From Alkalibacter rhizosphaerae (lineage in GTDB: Bacteria > Bacillota > Clostridia > Eubacteriales > Alkalibacteraceae): DNA of 64,000 nucleotides. This document shows, piece by piece, positions 16,923 through 24,278 of this stretch (the first letter of the stretch is position 1; the number at the start of each line of letters is the position of its first letter). The position numbers and the translations under genes are program-made. The notes below the pieces were generated by a model, which saw nothing but the letters and a program-made list of their open reading frames with translations, had not been told where the DNA came from and did not search any database. Where the stretch lies: assembly GCF_017352215.1 (NCBI RefSeq), contig NZ_CP071444.1, positions 806,001-870,000 of the forward strand, in the 5' to 3' direction.

Positions 16923-17987
16923 CTACTCCAGACTTGCTATGGCATCCAGTACTCTTTGAACTGTCTCTTCCCCTATTTCTTCTGCAAAAGTTTCATCTAA
17001 AGATCGTGCGTAGTCGATCCAGGTAGCTCTTTCTTCGTCCGTCAGGTTATACACTTCTACGCCGTTGTTTTTCAACTCATCAATTGCTTTGCTCGTGTTA
17101 GCCGACTCCAACTCGTATTGAACTTCCATGGCTTCCCATGCTGCATCGGATACGATCTGCTTCAAATCGTCTGGCAGCTCATCCCATTTTTCCTGGCTGA
17201 TGATGATGTTGGCACCCCAGGTCCACTGCCAGTTGATGTCGGAATAAAACTTTCCAACTTCGTAAAATTTCGAAGAGACAACAGATGTAGCAGCAAATTC
17301 CAATCCGTCTACAGCATTTGTCTGCAATCCGGTGTACACTTCACTGTAAGGCATGGGAGCTGCGTTGGAGATTCCAGCCCAAAATTGATGAACGATTGGA
17401 TCTTCATATGTACGAACTTTCAAACCTTCCATATCGTCAACAGTTGCCACTCTTTTTTTCGTATTGAAGAATCCTCTAAACAGGGAAGCTCCTGAACTGA
17501 CCAGGTGTCCTCCATTGTCCGCAACAAGTTCTTGTCCCAGCTTGTACAGCTCTCCATCTGGATTTGCAACCAACTCAAGCACTTGATCATAATCGCTCAT
17601 GATATATGGCAGATTGAATACGCCAAATCTAGGATCGATGTTGGACATAGGCTGGCCATAAAATACTTCCAACTCTCCTCTTCGCATTTGATCGTACAAT
17701 TCTCCGGAAGCACCCAAAACGGAATTGTAGAATGGGGTGATCACAATTCTTCCTTCACTTCGTTCATTTACCAAATCAATGAATGTCTGCATGGATTCAC
17801 CAAATGCGTTGAAATCCGGTCTGGAAACCGGATCGTTGTAGATGGTGCCCATTTTCCATTCGTATACCTTGCCGTCGTCTCCTCCATCACCATTGTCGCC
17901 ATCTCCAGAATCTCCTCCAGAGCACCCAGCAAAACCAATGATCAATGAAATCGTTACCATCAGTGCCAAAAACTTTTTCATTTTCAT
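16923..17987 (-). CDS. dctP: TRAP transporter solute-binding lipoprotein
   Basis: A 354-residue extracytoplasmic binding protein. The signal peptide ends in a lipobox (GFAGC, Cys22), followed by a Gly/Asp-rich linker. The substrate-binding region includes the conserved GLKVRTYED segment, whose arginine usually pairs with a carboxylate on the ligand, and YTGLQTNAVDGLE. A carboxylate ligand is therefore likely. It is the first gene of the operon; the divergent LysR gene starts about 230 bases away. Confidence 0.93.
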   Translation of the reverse strand: MKMKKFLALMVTISLIIGFAGCSGGDSGDGDNGDGGDDGKVYEWKMGTIYNDPVSRPDFNAFGESMQTFIDLVNERSEGRIVITPFYNSVLGASGELYDQMRRGELEVFYGQPMSNIDPRFGVFNLPYIMSDYDQVLELVANPDGELYKLGQELVADNGGHLVSSGASLFRGFFNTKKRVATVDDMEGLKVRTYEDPIVHQFWAGISNAAPMPYSEVYTGLQTNAVDGLEFAATSVVSSKFYEVGKFYSDINWQWTWGANIIISQEKWDELPDDLKQIVSDAAWEAMEVQYELESANTSKAIDELKNNGVEVYNLTDEERATWIDYARSLDETFAEEIGEETVQRVLDAIASLE

Positions 17988-18180
17988 TCCATGTCCCCCT
18001 AAAAATATTTTTATAATAATCTGCTCTCGGCAGTTATTACTTATTTGACGTACAAACCATGTGCAATCGATGATATAATGTTAACTACCATGAAAACGAT
18101 TGATATTTGTACTCGACTTGTTTCTTTTTTGTAATTCTATAGTATTTTATGGAATAAGAGAAATTGCTGATTCGACTAAT

Positions 18181-18203
18181 ATATATTCCATTTTGGAATA
18201 TAT
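18181..18203. promoter_or_regulatory. LysR-type palindromic site
   Basis: Two perfect 9-base arms, ATATATTCC and GGAATATAT, flank a 5-base spacer in the region between dctP and the divergent lysR gene. Such symmetric T/A-flanked sites are typical LysR-type binding sites. It lies about 20 bases before the lysR start, which fits autorepression. Confidence 0.55.
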
Positions 18204-18221
18204 TAAGAAAGGATGAAGAAT

Positions 18222-19142
18222 ATGATGGATTTTATGCAGATCAAATACTTCATACTGGTGGCCCAATACTCCAGCTTTTCCAAAGCTGCCAATGATGCCT
18301 ATACGACCCAGTCCAACGTCAGCAAGCAAATCGCCCATCTGGAGGAAGAATTGGGTGTCAAACTTTTTGAAAGAAATACCCGTCAAGTCCAGTTAACTCC
18401 ACAGGGTGCATATTTTTATAAAGAGATCAACCGCTTGCTCAATCATCTCGATGATATTGTCAAAAACGTTAAAACTATGGATGTGAACCGCAGTGGAACC
18501 TTAAAAGTCGGCCTACATGGTCAATTGGCCATGGATATCATCGCACCAGGCCTATTCTATCTGTTTCAAGACCGCTACCCGGATATCGATTTGCAGATCG
18601 TCAGCATGGGCTTTAAAAACTTGCGGGCAAACCTGCTCAACGAAACATTGGACGTGATCCTGACCTTTTCCTTCGAACAACAAAACAATAAGAGCATCAG
18701 CCATTTTGTCGTGTCCCGATCCACACCCAGGATCTATTACCTGAAAGAGCTATTCGAAGATCGAACCCCAATTTTTGAGGATTTTAAACAGATGCCCTTA
18801 GTCAGTTTGGATAATGAAGAATCAAAGCCGGCAATCGCTTACATTGATGAAATATGCAAGATCAATCAATTGGAATTCAAAAATCACATTCGCATCAACT
18901 CCATGGAAACCATGAAATTCTATCTGGAGTCCGGGCTCGGCGTTGCCATATTGGGTTGCAGCTATCAGATCGCCAACAGCAAGAAGTTAGGATATATCGA
19001 CATTCCAAAAGTACCCTATTTGATCGGTACCGATGCCATCTGGGTCAAAAACAACATGAATCCTGCCCTTGAATTATTCGTTGATGTTCTCAAAGAATGC
19101 ATTTGCGATAAAAACACTAAAGACCAATCTCTGTCTACGTAA
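18222..19142 (+). CDS. LysR-family transcriptional regulator
   Basis: A LysR-type regulator of about 306 residues. The N-terminal winged helix has SFSKAANDAYTTQSNVSKQI and then HLEEELGVKLFER; the C-terminal effector-binding domain follows. I prefer the ATG at 18222 because AGGA lies eight bases upstream, whereas the ATG at 18213 almost touches it. It is divergent from the TRAP/AcnX operon and probably activates it when the substrate is present. A half-copy of the type I repeat begins at its stop codon. Confidence 0.88.
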   Translation: MMDFMQIKYFILVAQYSSFSKAANDAYTTQSNVSKQIAHLEEELGVKLFERNTRQVQLTPQGAYFYKEINRLLNHLDDIVKNVKTMDVNRSGTLKVGLHGQLAMDIIAPGLFYLFQDRYPDIDLQIVSMGFKNLRANLLNETLDVILTFSFEQQNNKSISHFVVSRSTPRIYYLKELFEDRTPIFEDFKQMPLVSLDNEESKPAIAYIDEICKINQLEFKNHIRINSMETMKFYLESGLGVAILGCSYQIANSKKLGYIDIPKVPYLIGTDAIWVKNNMNPALELFVDVLKECICDKNTKDQSLST

Positions 19143-19162
19143 TCAAAAGAACCGTCCCTATT
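19141..19162. repeat. Single half of a type I REP-like repeat
   Basis: AATCAAAAGAACCGTCCCTA, without an inverted partner. It begins at the lysR stop codon and ends 17 bases before the next start codon, so it occupies most of the gap between the two genes. Confidence 0.7.
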
Positions 19163-19179
19163 AACTCAAAGGAGTCCTT

Positions 19180-19680
19180 ATGGAAACAAGAAAAATACTT
19201 TATAGCGATCAGGCCATCCAATTCGACCATGAAGCAAAACAACTTTATCTGACGGATTTGAAGAAATCCATTCCTTACAAGGATATTCAATCTTACCGTA
19301 AGATCGAGAAGAAGGGTTCCATGGGAAAAGGTGGTATCGCAAGAGCTTTTTCATCCACTATCTTTGGAGAACAAAATTTCATTGTTACTTCATTGTATTT
19401 GGAGATCCAGACAGAATCGGAAACATTTCACCTGGAATTCATCCAAACACCGCTGCGATCAAACTCGGTCATGGTCTCAAAAATACAAAAGAAAAACGAT
19501 GAAGTTCTGGCGCAACTGAATGTTGCATGTCCCTCACTAGGCAATCCCGATCCTTCGGAAAACTCACCTTCCTACATCGACGAACTAAGAAAACTAAAAG
19601 AACTCTTGGATGAAGGGATCCTCACTGCCGAGGAATTCGATGAACAGAAAAAACATATTTTGAGTACCTCCAAAAAATAA
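19180..19680 (+). CDS. PH-like/SHOCT-domain protein of unknown function
   Basis: A 166-residue cytoplasmic protein. The C-terminal 30 residues form a SHOCT motif (LRKLKELLDEGILTAEEFDE), a short helical module common at the ends of oligomerising proteins. The N-terminal 110 residues look like a small beta-rich, PH-like domain. AAGGAG lies seven bases before the ATG. No enzyme motif is visible. It is followed by a hairpin terminator and faces the class II aldolase gene. Confidence 0.7.
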   Translation: METRKILYSDQAIQFDHEAKQLYLTDLKKSIPYKDIQSYRKIEKKGSMGKGGIARAFSSTIFGEQNFIVTSLYLEIQTESETFHLEFIQTPLRSNSVMVSKIQKKNDEVLAQLNVACPSLGNPDPSENSPSYIDELRKLKELLDEGILTAEEFDEQKKHILSTSKK

Positions 19681-19687
19681 AAAAAAG

Positions 19688-19712
19688 GTGGGGATCCCTA
19701 AGGCTTCCCCAC
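19688..19712. terminator. Terminator between convergent genes
   Basis: GTGGGGA and TCCCCAC form a stem with A-rich sequence on the left and T-rich sequence on the right. It lies between the 3' ends of the SHOCT gene (plus) and the aldolase gene (minus). Confidence 0.65.
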
Positions 19713-19717
19713 TTTCT

Positions 19718-20392
19718 TCATCTTGTCATTGTTAGTTCTTCCGGTAAATCCGCTGTACCTTGTCCGTAATACTTGAAAACTTCTACAGCCTGGTCTACTT
19801 GTTCCTGGTCTAAAACTGCGACATCACCAACGGTCTTGGCTGCTATATACGTTTTTGCAGCCTCTTCCAAGTAAATGCTTGCGTAAAGCGCCTCTTTCAA
19901 GCTCTTTCCTATGGCAACAACGCCGTGATGTTTCAAAATGATCGCTAGACGATCTCCAATGGCTTCTACCGTGTCGATGCCCATGTCCAAACTTGCCGCA
20001 GAGCTATACTTTGCTACCTTTACCGATCCTTTGGTGGTGTTTGCCAAAGTAGTCAGCACACAAGGCAGTTCATCCTGCACAAGTCCCACAGCCGTTGCAT
20101 AAGGCTGGTGGGTATGGACCACCGCATTGATTTCTGGCCGTTTTTTGAAGATATACAGCAATGCTTTTGTATCAACAGAAGGTTTTCTAGTTCCTTCCAA
20201 CACATTTCCCTCCAAGTCCACGACTAGAACATCGTCAACCACCATTTCTTCGTAGATCATTCCGGAAGGAGTAACAAGAATGTCATTGTTGGGCATACGA
20301 ACGCTTACATTTCCACCACTTAAAGCAATCAAGCCATAACGGTCCATGGTGATTCCTGCTTTGATCACTTCCCGCTTTTCATTTTCATACAT
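19718..20392 (-). CDS. Class II aldolase (fuculose-phosphate aldolase/RuP epimerase family)
   Basis: A 224-residue member of the AraD/FucA family. Zinc ligands are His93 and His95 (VVHTHQPYAT) plus a histidine in LKHHGVVAIG. The usual acid-base glutamate in the SSE motif appears to be replaced by aspartate (PSVD, about residue 74), so activity or specificity may be altered. The family cleaves sugar phosphates to dihydroxyacetone phosphate and an aldehyde. Being near a galactitol-type PTS, it could split the imported phosphorylated sugar. The start has GAGGGG about ten bases upstream. Confidence 0.85.
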   Translation of the reverse strand: MYENEKREVIKAGITMDRYGLIALSGGNVSVRMPNNDILVTPSGMIYEEMVVDDVLVVDLEGNVLEGTRKPSVDTKALLYIFKKRPEINAVVHTHQPYATAVGLVQDELPCVLTTLANTTKGSVKVAKYSSAASLDMGIDTVEAIGDRLAIILKHHGVVAIGKSLKEALYASIYLEEAAKTYIAAKTVGDVAVLDQEQVDQAVEVFKYYGQGTADLPEELTMTR

Positions 20393-20410
20393 GTTACGAA
20401 ACCCCTCTTT

Positions 20411-20968
20411 CTATACCAGTTTTGCATCACTTTTGCAATCAACATCTTTAAAGAATGGGTCGATTTCATTTTCATCACTGACGACTTGATAGCAAGGCCG
20501 TACATTGAACATATTCTCTCGTCCCCGAAATTTCAAACTAATAGGGTGGATCTTCTTCTCAATCAAATACAGTTCGTCGATGAGCTCCTTTTGGTCCGAA
20601 AAATAATAATAGGAAACCCAGTATCTTCCCTTTTGTCCGGAATTGTCTTCCACTCGAATGTAAAACTGGGCATTGGCAAATTCTTTTATTTGAAATCTAG
20701 TCAAGTCTTCTAACTCATAGACTACTTCTCCAAAGGATATAAACCGAATCATGTTGTCATCGATTCGTATGGTTCCTGGATTGCTCTTCAAAAAAAATGT
20801 GTTTATTATACCATAAACAGCTACTACAGCCCCAAACAGGTACAACAACTGGGACGTATTCATGATAAAAAGTCCAGTCAACACTACTGCGATCAATATA
20901 AGAAAGTAACCTGTATAAACTACCTTGAATTGATACCTTTTTGGATCAAACTCATAAACTCGTTGCAT
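20411..20968 (-). CDS. Membrane protein of unknown function
   Basis: A 185-residue protein with two transmembrane helices near the N-terminus (about residues 18-58) and a cytoplasmic beta-rich tail of 125 residues. I do not recognise the family; the helix pair plus compact domain resembles bacterial PH-domain membrane proteins, but that is weak. It lies 18 bases upstream of the aldolase gene on the same strand and after a terminator, so these two genes probably form their own transcript. Confidence 0.65.
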   Translation of the reverse strand: MQRVYEFDPKRYQFKVVYTGYFLILIAVVLTGLFIMNTSQLLYLFGAVVAVYGIINTFFLKSNPGTIRIDDNMIRFISFGEVVYELEDLTRFQIKEFANAQFYIRVEDNSGQKGRYWVSYYYFSDQKELIDELYLIEKKIHPISLKFRGRENMFNVRPCYQVVSDENEIDPFFKDVDCKSDAKLV

Positions 20969-21004
20969 TGGTCCATTCCTTTCCCATTAATCATCGTTTT
21001 AAGA

Positions 21005-21036
21005 AACAGCCGCTCGCTTTTTGACGAGCGGCTGTT
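21005..21036 (-). terminator. Rho-independent terminator after the PTS EIIC gene
   Basis: A perfect 12-base stem (AACAGCCGCTCG) with an 8-base loop, six bases beyond the EIIC stop and followed on the minus strand by a T-rich tract. It separates the PTS transcript from the aldolase genes. Confidence 0.8.
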
Positions 21037-21041
21037 GATTT

Positions 21042-22415
21042 TTAAGCAGCTATATCAGCACTTGCCATCTCGTTGGCTTCTTTTATAATTTTCTTTCTGT
21101 TATATACCGCCATTGCCACTCCTATTGCTGCAATGACACCGATTCCCAGCCAACCAAGCCCGGACATTCGGAAAAAGGCCCACGTCATCGGGTTGGATCC
21201 ATCGCACAAGCTGGAGAAGTTTCCGGCCGCTGCATAAGATGCAGGGTCTGCTGCCACAGCGGCTTTAACAAACGTATCCACCATGTCCGTACCCATGTAA
21301 AGCATAATGATCAGCGTAAAGAATCCGGAAACCAAACTTCTCATGAAATCACCTTTTGCCGCCGGGATGAACAAAACAAACATCCAAGGAATAACAGCAA
21401 GGTCAGCAAATGGCAGCACTCGGTTGCCAGGCAGTAAAACAGCCAATAATATACTGACAGGTACCAAGATCAAAGCACTCGTCATACAGATCGGATGACC
21501 GATACCTACTGCAGAGTCCAAACCGATGTAGATCTTACCGCCACCTTTGATTCTCTTCTCAATAAATACTTGTGCTGCATCGGATACAGGGATCAATCCT
21601 TCCATCAATAATGCTGCCATTTTGGGGATCAACACCAAACAAGCCGCCAAGCTCATTCCAAGCGTTGTTACACCAAATACATCATATCCGGCAATGATTC
21701 CAATAACGATACCAAAAACCAAACCAATCAATATGGGTTCTCCGAAAACACCCAGTCTTCTTTGGATTTTTTCCATATCCACTTTTACATTGCTCAATCC
21801 AGGGATTTTGTCGATGATCCCACAGAAGAGATATGCAAATGGAACGAATGCGGTTGTAAAACCATGCGGTAAAGAAATACCGGGTAATCCATTGTATTTC
21901 TCCAACCCGGGTGCAGTCCAGTCTCCCAGGATCATAATGATGACCATGTTCAAAGCTGCCGCTGCAATACCCATCCAAATGCTTCCGGTATAACTCTGAA
22001 CGATTGCTCCTGTAAATGCAAAATGCCAGTAATCCCAGATATCCACGTTGATGGTCTGTGTTGTTTTTGTCAGCAACATGACCACGTTGATCGTGATACC
22101 GATCGGAATGATAAAAGTTCCTACTTGAGAAGCAAAGGCGATTGCTGCCGATGCCACCCAACCAATGTCCACAGCGTCCAGTTTCAAGCCATATCTGGCT
22201 ACCATTTCTTGAACTGCCGGTCCAAGACTGCCTCCAAGAAGACCTGTGACTAGGCCCAAACCTATGAAACCAACACCAACAGTCAAACCTGCACGCAAAG
22301 ATTTACCAAAAGGTGCTCCTAGAGCCAAACCAAGAATCAACATGATGATAGGCATCATAACGGATGGGCCTAGATTAGAAATAAACTGAAAAAAACTTAA
22401 AATTACGTCAACCAC
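21042..22415 (-). CDS. gatC: PTS EIIC, galactitol type
   Basis: A polytopic permease of about 457 residues in the galactitol EIIC family, with the typical N-terminal region SVMMPIIMLILGLALG and LTVGVGFIGLGLVTGLLGG. It moves the sugar or polyol across the membrane while it is phosphorylated by EIIB. I place the start at a GTG at 22415: GGAGGAGG lies seven bases upstream and the protein then begins like known GatC proteins. A longer frame from an ATG at 22484 adds 23 unrelated polar residues without a good signal. The leader between EIIB and EIIC contains an imperfect stem (ACACC/GGTGT). Confidence 0.9.
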   Translation of the reverse strand: MVDVILSFFQFISNLGPSVMMPIIMLILGLALGAPFGKSLRAGLTVGVGFIGLGLVTGLLGGSLGPAVQEMVARYGLKLDAVDIGWVASAAIAFASQVGTFIIPIGITINVVMLLTKTTQTINVDIWDYWHFAFTGAIVQSYTGSIWMGIAAAALNMVIIMILGDWTAPGLEKYNGLPGISLPHGFTTAFVPFAYLFCGIIDKIPGLSNVKVDMEKIQRRLGVFGEPILIGLVFGIVIGIIAGYDVFGVTTLGMSLAACLVLIPKMAALLMEGLIPVSDAAQVFIEKRIKGGGKIYIGLDSAVGIGHPICMTSALILVPVSILLAVLLPGNRVLPFADLAVIPWMFVLFIPAAKGDFMRSLVSGFFTLIIMLYMGTDMVDTFVKAAVAADPASYAAAGNFSSLCDGSNPMTWAFFRMSGLGWLGIGVIAAIGVAMAVYNRKKIIKEANEMASADIAA

Positions 22416-22492
22416 TGTTTTTCCTCCTCCAACGTTTTTTTTAAATACACCTGGACGGATCCGATCCTGGTGTAGTGTAAACATAAGGAATA

Positions 22493-22801
22493 CTACTTGT
22501 CTTCCGGCCAGAGAATTTCAATGACCTGATCTGCTACTTTGTCCATACCAACACCGGTAACCAGTGGTAGAGCATTGACGGTAGGTGTCGTTAAAAAACT
22601 GGGCACTGTCGTCGTGTGAACGATCACATCGAACCCACTATCTTTTGATGCCAGTTCCGCAATCTTGTATTGCGTTGTTTGATACTTGCCGGCATATCCA
22701 CGTTTGTCCAACAATTCGGAAAGACGCTTCGTTGCCAATGTTGATGTTACAACTCCAGTACCGCATGAGATCAAGATTTTTTTGATTTTGTTGTTCGCCA
22801 T
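22493..22801 (-). CDS. gatB: PTS EIIB, galactitol type
   Basis: A 102-residue phosphocarrier. The active-site cysteine is Cys13 in ISCGTGVVTST, matching the galactitol/lactose-like EIIB P-loop. It passes phosphate from EIIA to the sugar bound by EIIC. AAGGAGG precedes the ATG. It directly precedes the EIIC gene, while its EIIA partner lies about 1 kb upstream beyond a gene transcribed the other way. Confidence 0.93.
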   Translation of the reverse strand: MANNKIKKILISCGTGVVTSTLATKRLSELLDKRGYAGKYQTTQYKIAELASKDSGFDVIVHTTTVPSFLTTPTVNALPLVTGVGMDKVADQVIEILWPEDK

Positions 22802-22985
22802 GACAAACCTCCTTAAAATTTTTTATATTCAATCGATGTAAAAAAACTTGTCTATTCACAATTTATTCATTTACGATCGATCAAGAATATTTATCCAGCT
22901 CTGCCATTGAAATTTGAATTGCTAATGTGGTATAGTTGACCAGTATTCATATCAACTCAACGTCCAAATTTAGCGAGGTGAACCC

Positions 22986-23783
22986 ATGATCACAGAATTT
23001 AAGAAAAGTCTTTTCCAGTATGTAATGATCTTGTTTGCATTAACAATCCTGGTCTTTGCATTGATCATTCCCGAAAGTGCGCCAGCAGGTGGATTGACCC
23101 CCATCACCAAACTGATCTTGTCGGTTTTTGCACTGTTGATCGCCCATACCATCGCCGCCATTTTTGCCACTAAAACGGGAAACAAGGAATTTCAATACTT
23201 GGGTCGCATCCTGATGGAAGAATGTAATGCCGGCCGTTTCTACTCCATGGCTGACCCCCTTTATAGAAAGGGCAGCCGACAATCCAATCTAGCCAAATAT
23301 CTGTTGCTGGGCAATGCTGCATTGGCTGTAGGCGACTTCCAAAAACCCTTGAAACTACTGGAATCAGGCATTTCTGATTCCAACGTGGACTGGATCAGCG
23401 ATGAAATGCGTCTAAACATGTGCGGCATCTTCAAGAATGCTTGTATCGCCATGATAGAGCAGGGTTCTCCAGAAGAAGCTATCAAGTCATATTCCCATTT
23501 GAAAAAACATGCAGACCTGATCAAAAACAATGCTCGCATGAAAGAACAGGCAACCGACATCACCAGGACGACCCGAGACTATATCGCTGTCTTTACGAAA
23601 CCTTCTTTTGAAGACACGGACCATTTGGTTCATGCTTTTGAAACGGCTCCTACAAAGTACGACAAACTTTTTCTTGCCCACCTTCTGCAACGGTATTTTA
23701 GTAAGAAAGGAGATACGGACAACCATTTGATCTACCAACGATTTATTCACGACACGGACAATGATTTCTATTTCAGTGAGTGA
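22986..23783 (+). CDS. Membrane-anchored helical-repeat protein, unknown
   Basis: A 265-residue protein with two hydrophobic helices (about residues 10-60), then an alpha-helical domain that looks like TPR-type repeats (LGNAALAVGDFQKPLKLLES and similar). I do not recognise the family. It is encoded opposite to, and between, the EIIB and EIIA genes; its last 11 bases overlap the end of the EIIA gene. GAGGTG lies six bases before the ATG. Its position splits what would otherwise be one PTS operon. Confidence 0.7.
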   Translation: MITEFKKSLFQYVMILFALTILVFALIIPESAPAGGLTPITKLILSVFALLIAHTIAAIFATKTGNKEFQYLGRILMEECNAGRFYSMADPLYRKGSRQSNLAKYLLLGNAALAVGDFQKPLKLLESGISDSNVDWISDEMRLNMCGIFKNACIAMIEQGSPEEAIKSYSHLKKHADLIKNNARMKEQATDITRTTRDYIAVFTKPSFEDTDHLVHAFETAPTKYDKLFLAHLLQRYFSKKGDTDNHLIYQRFIHDTDNDFYFSE

Positions 23784-24231
23784 TCAAATCGATGACTGCC
23801 TTCGGCGTTTTACACTCCAGCAGTTGTTTCAAATGATTTTCATCCGCAAAATAACCTATCAGTTCTGGTAGTAGCTTGACGTTGTCGTCAAGCTTTTTCA
23901 TTGTCATGCAGAGCACGATGGAAACATCCACATTCTGGGTGGGGTCTCCCATGTTTCGAAAAGTTACCGGTTTGTCCAAAATGGCGATGGTGACCGCCAC
24001 TTCATTGATATGATCTGGATATGTATGAGGAATGGCTACGTTGATCTCGCCAATGGGTAGTCCTGTGGGAAACTCTTTTTCTCTTTGGATCAATGCATCG
24101 TAAAAGGTCTCTTTCACTATTTGCCGTTTACTCAGTTCATCGGATATAAAGCGCAAGACATCCGCTGATGTTTCTCCTTTTACATTCAAAAATACTAAGT
24201 CTTCACGAACTCTTTCTTTAAGCAATTCCAT
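23773..24231 (-). CDS. gatA: PTS EIIA, galactitol/fructose type
   Basis: A 152-residue EIIA protein of normal length. The active-site histidine is His69 in VAIPHTYPDH, following the FPTGLPIGEIN segment. It accepts phosphate from HPr and donates it to the EIIB at 22493-22801. It starts 47 bases downstream of the PRD regulator gene with GGAG eight bases before the ATG. Unlike the EIIA at the left edge, it lacks a cysteine-rich N-terminal extension. Confidence 0.92.
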   Translation of the reverse strand: MELLKERVREDLVFLNVKGETSADVLRFISDELSKRQIVKETFYDALIQREKEFPTGLPIGEINVAIPHTYPDHINEVAVTIAILDKPVTFRNMGDPTQNVDVSIVLCMTMKKLDDNVKLLPELIGYFADENHLKQLLECKTPKAVIDLITH

Positions 24232-24278
24232 CGAGTTAACTCCTTACGTTGAATTTTTATTGAAGTCATAGGGCCGGA

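Noticed and set aside
22416-22484. N-terminal extension of EIIC to an ATG at 22484
   Set aside because: The extra 23 residues are polar and unlike GatC proteins, and a strong GGAGGAGG sits seven bases before the GTG at 22415.
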